Below, in pieces: positions 1-7,167 of a stretch of DNA of 64,000 nt. The translations under genes and the position numbers were made by a program. Each line of letters starts with the position of its first letter. The stretch's first letter is position 1. A model generated the notes under the pieces. The model saw only the letters and a program-made list of their open reading frames with translations. It was not told the origin of the DNA and made no database searches. Source of the stretch: Pontiella agarivorans (lineage in GTDB: Bacteria; Verrucomicrobiota; Kiritimatiellia; Kiritimatiellales; Pontiellaceae); assembly GCF_034531395.1 (NCBI RefSeq), contig NZ_JARVCO010000010.1, positions 496,001 through 560,000 on the forward strand, read 5' to 3'.

Positions 1-186
1 GCGGCCGTGGGCATGGGCATAGCCGATCAGTTCGTCCAGCTGTTCCGCCGTCAGGTTGACGGCTTCGGCCCGCGCGGAGAAGCGGGGCAGGCCCGCAAAG
101 ACGGCGTCAGCACCATAATAAAAGGCCGCCCACGCTGCATCGGCGCTTCCTGCCGGTGCCAAAAGTTCTGCCTGAAAGTTACTCAT
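1..186 (-). CDS. Peptidase U32 family protein, N-terminal fragment
   Basis: The reverse strand reads from an ATG at 186 off the left edge for 62 codons with no stop. It begins MSNFQAELLAPAGS and continues with YYGADAVFAGLPRFSARAEA, the usual opening of U32-family proteins (ELLAPAG..., YGADAVY.G...FSAR). Known members act in tRNA or rRNA hydroxylation or are annotated as collagenase-like peptidases, and this fragment cannot tell which. It lies 104 bp downstream of thiH in the same direction, so it may be the last gene of the thiamine operon. The catalytic part is outside the window. Confidence 0.8.
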   Translation of the reverse strand, partial: MSNFQAELLAPAGSADAAWAAFYYGADAVFAGLPRFSARAEAVNLTAEQLDELIGYAHAHGR

Positions 187-199
187 GAACATAAGCTAA

Positions 200-291
200 C
201 AATTAACCACCCGCTACGCTAGAGAACACCGAGATCGCAGAGAAAAAGAGGAACACTGCGTGCTCTGTGATCGCTGTGGTGAAAAATGAAT
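200..291. repeat. Degenerate ACCAC/GAGAACAC-type intergenic repeat
   Basis: The thiH to U32 gap holds imperfect, mutually complementary repeats: aattaaccac and agagaacaccgagatcgcagag on one side, and tgctctgtgatcgctgtggtg on the other. The two halves could fold into a long imperfect hairpin. It resembles the degenerate ACCACAGAGAACACAGAG-like repeats found between genes of several environmental bacteria. No coding potential is seen. Confidence 0.45.
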
Positions 292-1418
292 CAGGCTTTG
301 GCGTAGTGAGCGGGTTCGCGATAGGCGGCGTCCCAGTTTTTGAAGACGGGTTCGAGGCCTTTTGCGCGAAGCATATCGCAGAATTCGGGAATATTGCGTT
401 CGTCGGAAATTTCGAATTGCTCGGTGGACTCCTCGGCGTCGTCGCTGTAGCCGCCGACGGTGGTTTTGCTGGCAATGCTCATTTTAGAGATGCCGAGGCC
501 GGCCATGCCGTCGCGGACGCGCCGGGGTTCGCGGGTGGAGAGCAGCAGCGGAGTTTCCGGCAGGCAGATGCGCATGGCGAAAATGTACTGGGCCAGCATT
601 TTTTCGTCGACCGGGAAATCGGGCTCGAAGCCGCCCATCTGGGGGCGGATGCGCGGAAAGGAGATGGAGACGCCGGCCTGCCAGTATTTTTTCAGGAGGT
701 ATTTGGCGTGGCGGTAGACGCAGAGCATATCGAAGCGCGGGTCGGCGAGGCCGAGAAGGGCGCCGATACCGATGGCCCGCATGCCGCCGCTGAGCGCGCG
801 GTCGGGGGCATCGATGCGGGCGTGGAAATCGCGTTTATCGCCCCAGCGGTGCATTTTTTCGTAGATGACCGGATCGTAGGTTTCCTGATAGAGGGTCACG
901 CCGGTGCAGCCGGCGTTGGCCAGCGTACGGTATTCTTCTTCGGCCATGGGAAAAACTTCCACCACCACCTGATGGATATATTCGGCGGCGATGGCGACGC
1001 ATTGTTCGAGGTAGGGCACGTCGGCTTCCGGCATGCGTTCGCCGGTGAGCAGCACCAGTTCCTCGAAGTGCATGTTTTTGATGGCCTCCATTTCGTGGCG
1101 CAGCTGGGCTTCGTTGAGTACGGCCCGTTTGGCGCGGCGATCGGCGGCGAGGCCGCAGTAGAGGCAGCCGCCGTTGCAGAAGTTGGAAAGATAGAGCGGG
1201 GTGTAGAGCGAGATGGTCCGGCCGAAGTGGCGACGGGTGATCGCCTGCGCCCGCCGGGCCATCGGCTCGAGATAGTCGGCCGCCTGCGGTGACAGCAGGG
1301 CCGCCAGCGTTTTTTCGTTCGGGGCATCGGCGCTGATCGCGCGTTCGATGTCTGCGGGACTGAATTCAAGATTCAGCCAGGGTTCGGGATTCAGCCAGTC
1401 AGGTAATTTTTTATTCAT
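291..1418 (-). CDS. thiH: 2-iminoacetate synthase (tyrosine lyase) ThiH
   Basis: This is a radical-SAM enzyme that splits tyrosine to dehydroglycine (2-iminoacetate) and p-cresol, supplying the C2-N unit of the thiamine thiazole ring. The 375-aa length is typical. The [4Fe-4S] ligands are visible as YLSNFCNGGCLYCG, a CxxxCxxC motif with cysteines at about 81, 85 and 88. The region around 'YQETYDP' and the C-terminal 'EFCDMLRAKGLEPVFKNWD' also fit ThiH. It follows thiG by 74 bp in the riboswitch-controlled operon. Use of ThiH rather than glycine oxidase (ThiO) agrees with an anaerobic or microaerophilic life, which is an inference. Confidence 0.95.
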   Translation of the reverse strand: MNKKLPDWLNPEPWLNLEFSPADIERAISADAPNEKTLAALLSPQAADYLEPMARRAQAITRRHFGRTISLYTPLYLSNFCNGGCLYCGLAADRRAKRAVLNEAQLRHEMEAIKNMHFEELVLLTGERMPEADVPYLEQCVAIAAEYIHQVVVEVFPMAEEEYRTLANAGCTGVTLYQETYDPVIYEKMHRWGDKRDFHARIDAPDRALSGGMRAIGIGALLGLADPRFDMLCVYRHAKYLLKKYWQAGVSISFPRIRPQMGGFEPDFPVDEKMLAQYIFAMRICLPETPLLLSTREPRRVRDGMAGLGISKMSIASKTTVGGYSDDAEESTEQFEISDERNIPEFCDMLRAKGLEPVFKNWDAAYREPAHYAKA

Positions 1419-1492
1419 GATTCAACCATGGAAGACGCTGAATACACGGAACAGATTGATTCTGAGTTCGTTGTGTATGCAGTGATTTTAAT

Positions 1493-2275
1493 TTAGTCAT
1501 TTGCAGAGAGGAAGCTGGTTAACGGGGAGCTGGCAACGGCGACTTCGGAGGTCGGCATGAGGCCGGCGTTGCGGGCCATACGACCGGCTTCGACACCGGT
1601 CTTGAAGGCGGCCCCCATGGCGGCGGGATCTTCTGCGGCGGCGATGGCGGAGTTGACGAGCACAGCATCGCAACCCATTTCGAGGGCGCAGGCGGCTTCG
1701 GACGGGGAGCGGAGGCCGGCGTCAACGACGACCGGGACGTTGGCATCGCGGATAATGATTTTGATCATTTCGGCGGTGGAGAGGCCTTTGCCGGTTCCGA
1801 TGGCGGCGCCGAGCGGCATGACGGCGGCGCAGCCGATATCTTCAAGGCGTTTGGCGAGCACCGGATCGGCGGGGATATAAGGAAGAACCAGAAAATCCTG
1901 TTTAACGAGTTCAATGGCGGCTTCGTAGGTTTCGATCGGATCGGGCAGCAGGTGGTGGGGGTTGGGGTGGATTTCCAGTTTCACGAAAGGGCTTTTGCTC
2001 AGTTCCCGACCGAGTACGGCTGCGCGAACGGCTTCCTTTGCATTCATGGCGCCGGAGGTGTTGGGCATGAGCCGCACCTTTTCCAGCTGAGAGAGCGGGC
2101 CGTAGAGATCGTCTTCTGCCTGATCGCGGTTGAAGCGGCGCAATGCCACGGTTACCAGTTCTGTTCCCGAGGCCTTGACGGCATCGATCATGGCCTGTGT
2201 GCCGGAAAATTTTCCGGTGCCCAGGAAGAGGCGTGAACCCAGCTCCTGATCGCCTATTTTTAAAACATCATTCAT
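1493..2275 (-). CDS. thiG: Thiazole synthase ThiG
   Basis: ThiG condenses 1-deoxy-D-xylulose 5-phosphate, 2-iminoacetate and the ThiS thiocarboxylate into the thiazole phosphate of thiamine. The 260-aa TIM barrel has the Schiff-base lysine in FVKLEIHPN (about K99), followed by [12 protein letters not shown]. The phosphate-binding [12 protein letters not shown] and the late [30 protein letters not shown] segments are diagnostic. The start has an upstream aggaaatgt stretch. It lies 89 bp downstream of thiS in the operon. Confidence 0.97.
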   Translation of the reverse strand: MNDVLKIGDQELGSRLFLGTGKFSGTQAMIDAVKASGTELVTVALRRFNRDQAEDDLYGPLSQLEKVRLMPNTSGAMNAKEAVRAAVLGRELSKSPFVKLEIHPNPHHLLPDPIETYEAAIELVKQDFLVLPYIPADPVLAKRLEDIGCAAVMPLGAAIGTGKGLSTAEMIKIIIRDANVPVVVDAGLRSPSEAACALEMGCDAVLVNSAIAAAEDPAAMGAAFKTGVEAGRMARNAGLMPTSEVAVASSPLTSFLSAND

Positions 2276-2364
2276 TACATTTCCTTATTTAAAACTTACG
2301 AAATACATTCTGCATACGAACGGGAGTTCCGTTTGAAATCCTTCCTTCTGAATCGGCTGCTGTT

Positions 2365-2565
2365 TTATCCGCCGCCGACGAAGACGAGCATTTCAATTTC
2401 GTCGTTTTCTTTCAGCGCGGTAGCGTTCCAGTCTTCGGAAGGAATCACTGTGCCGTTGACCATCAGGGCGGTGTGTTCCTTTTTGGCACCGAGTTCTTCG
2501 AGCAGGGTCTCGATGGATCCGTCGCCCCGGTGTTCGTGTTTATCTCCGTTTACGGTAAGTTTCAT
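2365..2565 (-). CDS. thiS: Sulfur carrier protein ThiS
   Basis: This 66-aa ubiquitin-like carrier begins MKLTVNGDKHEHRG and ends FVGGG. Its C-terminal glycine is adenylated and then thiocarboxylated to donate sulfur to ThiG. The tail has three glycines rather than the usual two. The start at 2565 is preferred over a longer reading frame because a strong GGAAGGAG ribosome site lies just upstream. The longer frame would run through the riboswitch and terminator. It is the first gene of the operon, so the riboswitch controls it directly. No thiF is seen here. Confidence 0.93.
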   Translation of the reverse strand: MKLTVNGDKHEHRGDGSIETLLEELGAKKEHTALMVNGTVIPSEDWNATALKENDEIEMLVFVGGG

Positions 2566-2605
2566 AGTATGACTCCTTCCGAGGTCCGGGCCTCGGCTGT
2601 ACCAA

Positions 2606-2637
2606 CAAAAAAAGCGTTCCCGGAAACCCGGAAACGC
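2606..2637 (-). terminator. Intrinsic terminator of the TPP riboswitch
   Basis: Read on the minus strand, a 10-bp stem (arms 2628-2637 and 2614-2623, one G-U pair, 4-nt loop) is followed by seven U residues (2607-2613). It lies between the TPP aptamer and thiS. This is the arrangement of a transcription-attenuating expression platform, in which ligand-bound aptamer allows the hairpin to form and stops thiS-G-H transcription. Confidence 0.85.
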
Positions 2638-2647
2638 CGAAAAATCG

Positions 2648-2706
2648 GACACGCTTCCTTTCGCCGGCATGATCCGGATCAGGTTCAACGGGTATAATCT
2701 CAGCAC
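2648..2706 (-). promoter_or_regulatory. TPP (THI-box) riboswitch, conserved 3' half
   Basis: The minus strand reads GCTGAGATTATACCCG, then TTGAACCTGATCCGGATC, then ATGCCGGCGAAAGGAAGCG. These are the CUGAGA, ACCUGAUC...GGAU and GCCRGCGNAGGGA blocks of the thiamine pyrophosphate aptamer, with one departure (AAAGGA for AGGGA). The matching 5' strand (CGGGGTGCC) is probably the copy at 2831-2839. That would make the P3 arm unusually long, because about 125 nt of repeat-like DNA lies between. The aptamer precedes thiS and an intrinsic terminator. Confidence 0.92.
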
Positions 2707-2715
2707 GTGGTTTAG

Positions 2716-2830
2716 AACTATTTAAATCCGAAGTACGAAATCCGAAATAAATCCGACGGTCTGAAAGGATGTGATTCAAACGTTTCGAATTTTGAGTTTC
2801 GAGTTTCGCGCTTCTCCGCAAATGCGGAAC
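2716..2830. repeat. Degenerate direct repeats between the riboswitch halves
   Basis: On the plus strand this holds tandem variants of aaatccgaa (aaatccgaagtacg, aaatccgaaataaatccgac), then tttcgaattttgagtttcgagtttcgcg. It has no coding potential. It separates the CTGAGA block of the TPP riboswitch from the only nearby GGGGTGCC block (2831-2838), so it looks like an insertion or expansion in the variable P3 arm. Confidence 0.5.
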
Positions 2831-2927
2831 GGCACCCCGGGTGACTGGTTGCAAAGGGTGCCAATGCAGGGATTTAAAGTAAAGCGGGAAGGCGGGAAAA
2901 GGCGGATATTAAAAAACTGAACTTTTG

Positions 2928-2958
2928 TTGTTGCGGGGTTCGGCCAGTCTGCTAGATT
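2928..2958 (+). promoter_or_regulatory. Possible tRNA promoter
   Basis: A TTGTTG or TTGCGG box (2928-2936) lies 16-19 nt before TAGATT (2953-2958), about 20 nt upstream of the first tRNA-Glu. This is a weak match to a housekeeping sigma-factor promoter, supported mainly by its position. Confidence 0.35.
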
Positions 2959-2978
2959 ACGCGCTCGTTTTTACCGAA

Positions 2979-3054
2979 GACCCCTTCGTCTAGTGGCCTA
3001 GGACTCCAGGTTTTCATCCTGGCAACACGGGTTCGAGTCCCGTAGGGGTCGCCA
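2979..3054 (+). tRNA. tRNA-Glu (UUC)
   Basis: The 76-nt cloverleaf has acceptor arms GACCCCT and AGGGGTC and an encoded CCA tail. The anticodon stem CCAGG/CCTGG closes a 7-nt loop TTTTCAT with anticodon TTC. The T-arm GTTCGAGTC is standard. Confidence 0.97.
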
Positions 3055-3089
3055 TTTTTTAATGGCGGTTTCGGAAAAAACATTCTAGC

Positions 3090-3165
3090 GACCCCTTCGT
3101 CTAGTGGCCTAGGACTCCAGGTTTTCATCCTGGCAACACGGGTTCGAGTCCCGTAGGGGTCGCCA
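3090..3165 (+). tRNA. tRNA-Glu (UUC), second identical copy
   Basis: This is identical over 76 nt to the copy at 2979-3054, with encoded CCA, 35 nt further on. The pair is a tandem duplication probably transcribed together and ended by the terminator at 3214-3252. Confidence 0.97.
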
Positions 3166-3213
3166 CCTTTTTTTCTTCTCATTACTCCTTAGTAATGCTC
3201 TGTGCATTGCTTT

Positions 3214-3252
3214 GAAAGCCCTGTGTTCCGAGCACAGGGCTTTCATTTTTTT
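3214..3252 (+). terminator. Intrinsic terminator after the tRNA-Glu pair
   Basis: A 12-bp perfect stem (GAAAGCCCTGTG and CACAGGGCTTTC, 7-nt loop) is followed by ATTTTTTTT. Confidence 0.9.
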
Positions 3253-3280
3253 CAGGCCAGGGTGCGGTTTTCCATTGCTT

Positions 3281-3295
3281 TTCCAGGGGTTGGAA
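3281..3295. repeat. TTCCA-N5-TGGAA palindrome, intergenic
   Basis: Exact copy with spacer GGGGT, in the leader about 55 nt upstream of the tolQ start. Flanking bases extend the arms to TTTCCA/TGGAAA. Confidence 0.75.
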
Positions 3296-3347
3296 ATATC
3301 TTAGAGACGCCGATTTTTTAAACCGCTTTTAGAGGACTGAGTGCACC

Positions 3348-4103
3348 ATGCAAAATTTCGATACACTGTTGCTTTCGCTGCCGATTGCTGACGTCAGTTC
3401 AGCATTCTGGGACAGTACACTGCCGGGCAAAGCCATTACCATTTTGCTGTTTCTGGGGTCGGCCATGGCCTGGACGATCATGTACACCAAGGGGGTGCAG
3501 CTTCGGATGGCCGGCCGGACCACCGCATATTTTCTGGAAGCCTTCCGTTCCAGTAAAAAGAATCCGACCGCGCTGTATGCGCGGGAGGAGGAGTATCCTG
3601 CCACGCCGCTTAATGAAATTTATCTGGCCGGCTGCGAGGCGCTCGGCGATGAGCTTGCCGCACGGGGGATCGACCCGGATGATGCATTGATGAGTGAAAC
3701 GTCATCGGAGCTGCATCGGCGCCTGACGCTGAATCAGCTGGAAACCATTCGATCGGTGGTGGACCGCCATGTGGCCGATGAGGCGCTGAAGCTCGAGGAG
3801 CAGATGGGGATGCTGGCCACGGCGGTTAGTGCTGCACCGTTTCTCGGGTTGCTCGGTACAGTCTGGGGGGTGATGGATGCGTTCAGCGGCATGGCGATTT
3901 CCGGTTCGGCGGCGCTGTCGGCTGTTGCTCCGGGGATTTCGGGTGCGCTGCTGACGACCATTGTCGGCCTGATTGTGGCCCTGCCTTCGATGGTGGGCTA
4001 TAATTTGCTGTCCGCGCAAATCCGCCGTATTTCGGTGCAGATGGATAACTTCGCGCAGGAGTTTACGTCTGAAATCCAGAATATGTATGTAATTGAAGGG
4101 TGA
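3348..4103 (+). CDS. tolQ: TolQ/ExbB-family proton channel subunit
   Basis: This inner-membrane component of the Tol-Pal system uses the proton-motive force with TolR to energise TolA and maintain the outer membrane at division. The 251-aa product has three predicted membrane segments at about 29-46, 156-178 and 193-217. The last two carry the family hallmark AAPFLGLLGTVWGVMDAF and the alanine/glycine-rich APGISGALLTTIVGLIVALP. A cytoplasmic loop lies between segments 1 and 2. The start has an agagga site upstream. It opens a five-gene operon, and the company of tolB and pal argues for TolQ rather than ExbB. Confidence 0.93.
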   Translation: MQNFDTLLLSLPIADVSSAFWDSTLPGKAITILLFLGSAMAWTIMYTKGVQLRMAGRTTAYFLEAFRSSKKNPTALYAREEEYPATPLNEIYLAGCEALGDELAARGIDPDDALMSETSSELHRRLTLNQLETIRSVVDRHVADEALKLEEQMGMLATAVSAAPFLGLLGTVWGVMDAFSGMAISGSAALSAVAPGISGALLTTIVGLIVALPSMVGYNLLSAQIRRISVQMDNFAQEFTSEIQNMYVIEG

Positions 4104-4173
4104 GATATTAGGCATAAGGCAATGAGCATTGGAAAATGCTGAGCACTTAAACCCCAGAACTTAAAGCGACACC

Positions 4174-4581
4174 ATGGCTCGAAGAACCAGTCTTGTTAAT
4201 CTGAATCAGATCAGCGATATCAATATGACGCCGCTGATGGACCTGACGTTTATTCTTCTGATTACGTTCATTATTACGTTTCCGTTGATTGAGCAGGGCA
4301 TTACGATCAACCTTCCGAAGGGGAAAGCGGCTGATATGATGGAGACGGAGACGCGCTCTATCAGTCTGAATCTGCAGAAACAGCTCTTTCTTGATGATGT
4401 GCCGGTTTCCGAGGATGAGCTGCGTGCGCAGATGACGCAGATCGGCATCAACGATCCGAATACCACGATTTATGTCCGTGCTGACCGTAAGCTGCCCTAT
4501 GGCGACGTCGTGGCCATTATGAAGATTCTTCACGATGCAAGCATCACAAAAATGGCGCTCGTGACGGAGGCGGATCAATAA
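4174..4581 (+). CDS. tolR: TolR/ExbD-family transporter subunit
   Basis: A 135-aa protein with one N-terminal membrane segment, MTPLMDLTFILLITFIIT. It contains the conserved Asp (in PLMDL) that carries protons in the TolQR motor. A periplasmic domain follows, typical of TolR/ExbD (RSISLNLQKQLFLDDVPVSEDEL; YVRADRKLPYGDVVAIMKILHDASI). It is separated from tolQ by 70 bp and from the TolA-like gene by only 3 bp. Confidence 0.93.
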   Translation: MARRTSLVNLNQISDINMTPLMDLTFILLITFIITFPLIEQGITINLPKGKAADMMETETRSISLNLQKQLFLDDVPVSEDELRAQMTQIGINDPNTTIYVRADRKLPYGDVVAIMKILHDASITKMALVTEADQ

Positions 4582-4584
4582 GCG

Positions 4585-5364
4585 ATGAATCGGTTTCAGC
4601 GTAAAGTCGCACTGCGCGTTCTCGGCATCCATGTCGGCGTAATCCTTTTTTTTCTGCTGATCAGTTCTCTGAAAGGGTGTTTTCGGCCTAAGGATAAGCC
4701 GGAGATCGTAACCTATATTGATTTCGGTCAGCCCGCTCCGGCGGTTGCTGTTCAGGAAGTGGAGCAGATGCAGGAACCCGAGCCGGAGCCGGCCCCGGCT
4801 CCTGAGCCGGAACCCGAGCCTGCGCCGCTTCCGGAACCGGTGAAGAAAACCCTTCCTGCGCCCGCGCCGAAAAAAGAGACGCCCAAGCCGAAACCGAAGG
4901 AGCCGGAAAAGCCGAAGTGGAAGCCGACGCCGGTGGATCAGATTAAAAAAGGTAAAAAAATTAAACCCAAAGCGCCGCCGAAACCGGCGCTGAGTCAGAA
5001 GGATCTGGAGCGGCTCAATAAAGTGCAGTCGAAAGAGGCGTTGCCGTCATCTTCGGCAAAGCCGGTGAACGGCCCGGTGGGTAATCCGAATGAAATTGCC
5101 GCTTATGATGCGGTGATTTACTCAACATTTTACAACCGATGGGACCGTTCGGGGCTTTCGCCCACATCCCGTCCGGCACAGGTGGCGCTGTCGATTAACG
5201 CGGCCGGTCGAATTCTCACTTCACGGTTGAGTCAATCCAGCGGAGATTCTAAATTTGATGCAGCAGTGATGCTGGCGGTCCGGAGTGTTACCATGCTTCC
5301 ACGGGTTCCGCCAAGAGGGTATGATCTGAATAATATTATCATTAATTTTTCTATTACAAACTGA
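4585..5364 (+). CDS. tolA: TolA/TonB-like energy-transducing protein
   Basis: The 259-aa protein has a short cytoplasmic start and one membrane anchor (about 12-29). A long Pro-, Glu- and Lys-rich stalk (about 60-150) includes repeated EPEPEPAPAPEPEPE-type and PKPKPKEPEKPK-type stretches. The C-terminal domain (AQVALSINAAGRILTSRLSQSSGDSKFDAAVMLAVRSV) is TolA/TonB-like. The stalk can span the periplasm. Its place between tolR and tolB indicates the TolA role, although the proline-rich stalk is more TonB-like than the helical stalk of enterobacterial TolA. Confidence 0.87.
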   Translation: MNRFQRKVALRVLGIHVGVILFFLLISSLKGCFRPKDKPEIVTYIDFGQPAPAVAVQEVEQMQEPEPEPAPAPEPEPEPAPLPEPVKKTLPAPAPKKETPKPKPKEPEKPKWKPTPVDQIKKGKKIKPKAPPKPALSQKDLERLNKVQSKEALPSSSAKPVNGPVGNPNEIAAYDAVIYSTFYNRWDRSGLSPTSRPAQVALSINAAGRILTSRLSQSSGDSKFDAAVMLAVRSVTMLPRVPPRGYDLNNIIINFSITN

Positions 5365-5388
5365 GTAATGATGTGTGAGGTTTCCTAA

Positions 5389-6576
5389 ATGAACAGACAG
5401 TGGTTTCTTACAGGATCAATAATTGCGGCCGGCAGTTCGGTGTTGGGGCAGCGGGTGATTGATATCACCGGTACCGGGCAGGGTAAAATTCCCATCAGCC
5501 TGGCGGCTTACCGTACGGGCAGCGATTCGGCTTCGCGGGGATTCCTAGCGGTGCTTAAAGCCGATTTGAATCGATCGGGCTATTTCCGGGTGACATCGAG
5601 CGGTGCCGCGGTGAGTGTGACGGGGCAGGCGCGAGCAGGAAGCCAGATGAAAGCCGATATACAGGTGTATAAGGTGGCCGGCCGCCGGCGGTTGCTGGGA
5701 AAATCCTATGATGCTTCTGCTAATGCTTATCGGTCTCTGGCGCACAAAGCCGCGGATGATATTCTTTATGCGGTGACCGGAAAAAAAGGCATGGCTTCTG
5801 CGAAGATTGCCATGGTAGGTACTCCTACCGGACGAAAGGAACTTTATATGGCGGATATCGATGGTAAAGGTATCCGGCAGATTACCAAAGACCGCAGTAT
5901 CGTGGTGGCACCGCGCTGGTCTCCGGATGGACGGAATATCACCTATACCTCGTATAAACGCGGCTATCCGAATGTATTTATTACGGGTCGGTCCCGGCCG
6001 ATTTCAAAGCATCCCGGGCTGAATGCAATGGGTACAATTTCTCCGGATGGAAGAACGCTGGCGGTAATTCTTTCCAAGGATGGGAATCCGGATCTGTACC
6101 TGAAAAATCTGCTGACGGGATTTACAAAACGGATTACTAAAACGCGCCGGGGAAATGAAGCCAGCCCGTGCTGGTCGCCGGATGGAAATCATTTGGTCTA
6201 CGTTTCCGACAGCAGTGGACGCCCGCATATTTATATTGTCTCTAAAAACGGGGGGACACCGAAGCGTATTTCATCATCCGGCACGGAAAATATTTCGCCG
6301 GACTGGGGGAAGAACGGATTGATCACATGGTGCAGTCGCATCGGAGGTAAATACCGCATTGTGGTGGGCAATCCGGTGCGGCGTACCAGCCGGGTGCTGG
6401 AAACGGACTGGGCTGACTATGAAGATCCGCGCTGGGCGCCGGACGGACGGCATATTGTCTGTTCGCGCACCTCAAGCTACCGTTCCGGTATCTACCTCCT
6501 TGACACTCTGAAAGATTCTCCTGTAGCTTTGATCTCAGGGTCGGGCGACTGGTATTCCCCCGCAGTGTCTCCATAA
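5389..6576 (+). CDS. tolB: Tol-Pal system beta-propeller protein TolB
   Basis: A periplasmic partner of Pal and TolA. The 395-aa product starts with a hydrophobic export signal (MNRQWFLTGSIIAAGSSVLGQ). An N-terminal D1 domain follows (IPISLAAYRTGSDS...LKADLNRSGYFRV), then a C-terminal propeller with five or so TolB blades of the form SPDGRxIxYTS (APRWSPDGRNITYTS; TISPDGRTLAVIL; PCWSPDGNHLVYVSDSSGRPHIYIV; DWGKNGLITWCS; PRWAPDGRHIVCS). It is in operon with tolA-like and pal. Confidence 0.95.
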   Translation: MNRQWFLTGSIIAAGSSVLGQRVIDITGTGQGKIPISLAAYRTGSDSASRGFLAVLKADLNRSGYFRVTSSGAAVSVTGQARAGSQMKADIQVYKVAGRRRLLGKSYDASANAYRSLAHKAADDILYAVTGKKGMASAKIAMVGTPTGRKELYMADIDGKGIRQITKDRSIVVAPRWSPDGRNITYTSYKRGYPNVFITGRSRPISKHPGLNAMGTISPDGRTLAVILSKDGNPDLYLKNLLTGFTKRITKTRRGNEASPCWSPDGNHLVYVSDSSGRPHIYIVSKNGGTPKRISSSGTENISPDWGKNGLITWCSRIGGKYRIVVGNPVRRTSRVLETDWADYEDPRWAPDGRHIVCSRTSSYRSGIYLLDTLKDSPVALISGSGDWYSPAVSP

Positions 6577-6601
6577 TTTTATAAGCGGAGTTGATGGTAT
6601 A

Positions 6602-7117
6602 ATGAAAAAAAAGTTTTTGAATCGGTTTGTGTTTCTGGCGGTAGCTTGCACGCTGGCATTCGCCGGTGGATGCCGTTCCAATAATAACGATGCCGAGCTT
6701 TATGGTTCCGACAATCTGTATGGCGATGAGCTGATGGGCGAATATGCGCTGAGCGATGTCGACGGCCTGCCGGCAGATGGTGATCGCTCAGTGGTTGATC
6801 CGGTCTATTTTGCCTACGACAGTTCTCAGGTGAACCCCGAGGAAGCCGGAAAAGTCGAAGAGGTGGCCAACCTGCTCAACAAAAATAAGTGGCAGGGAGT
6901 AATTGTTGAAGGGCACACCGATGAACGCGGAAGCCGCGAATACAACTTGGCTCTGGGTGAACGCCGTGCGCTGGCAGTTCGTGACTACCTGATCAGTCTC
7001 GGTGTTGATCCTTCAAAAATTCAGACGAAGAGTTACGGCGAAGAAATGCCCGATAATATGGGCCACGATGAAAGCGCATGGCGTGCAAACCGCCGCGCCG
7101 CATTTGCGATGTATTAA
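6602..7117 (+). CDS. pal: Peptidoglycan-associated lipoprotein Pal
   Basis: The 171-aa lipoprotein has a lysine-rich signal and lipobox AGGC (Cys about 24), a short linker, and a C-terminal OmpA domain (about 67-171) that binds peptidoglycan. VEGHTDERGSREYNLALGERRA contains the conserved Asp and Arg that grip diaminopimelate, and NRRAAFAMY closes the domain. It anchors the outer membrane to the wall and cycles with TolB. A terminator follows. Confidence 0.96.
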   Translation: MKKKFLNRFVFLAVACTLAFAGGCRSNNNDAELYGSDNLYGDELMGEYALSDVDGLPADGDRSVVDPVYFAYDSSQVNPEEAGKVEEVANLLNKNKWQGVIVEGHTDERGSREYNLALGERRALAVRDYLISLGVDPSKIQTKSYGEEMPDNMGHDESAWRANRRAAFAMY

Positions 7118-7133
7118 TCCGTTTTCCCGAAGC

Positions 7134-7163
7134 GGCGCCTCGACGATTCGGGGCGCCTTTTTT
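7134..7163 (+). terminator. Intrinsic terminator after pal
   Basis: GGCGCC pairs with GGCGCC across an 12-nt loop, followed by TTTTTT. It ends only 4 nt before the ATG chosen for the next gene, so readthrough or a promoter inside pal may be needed for that gene. Confidence 0.7.
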
Positions 7164-7167
7164 ATGT

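Noticed and set aside
267-1292. Long plus-strand open frame opposite thiH
   Set aside because: It mirrors the thiH codons, has no ribosome site or recognised domain, and thiH is unambiguous on the other strand.
2426-2440. TTCCA-GTCTT-CGGAA in thiS and similar one-mismatch sites in tolB (6072) and the amidohydrolase (58020)
   Set aside because: The spacers do not fit the RRGGY pattern and the encoded residues are family-typical, so chance is adequate.
2952-3182. Minus-strand frame across the tRNA pair with a repeated peptide
   Set aside because: The repeat is the tRNA-Glu duplication read as protein. The tRNAs explain it fully.
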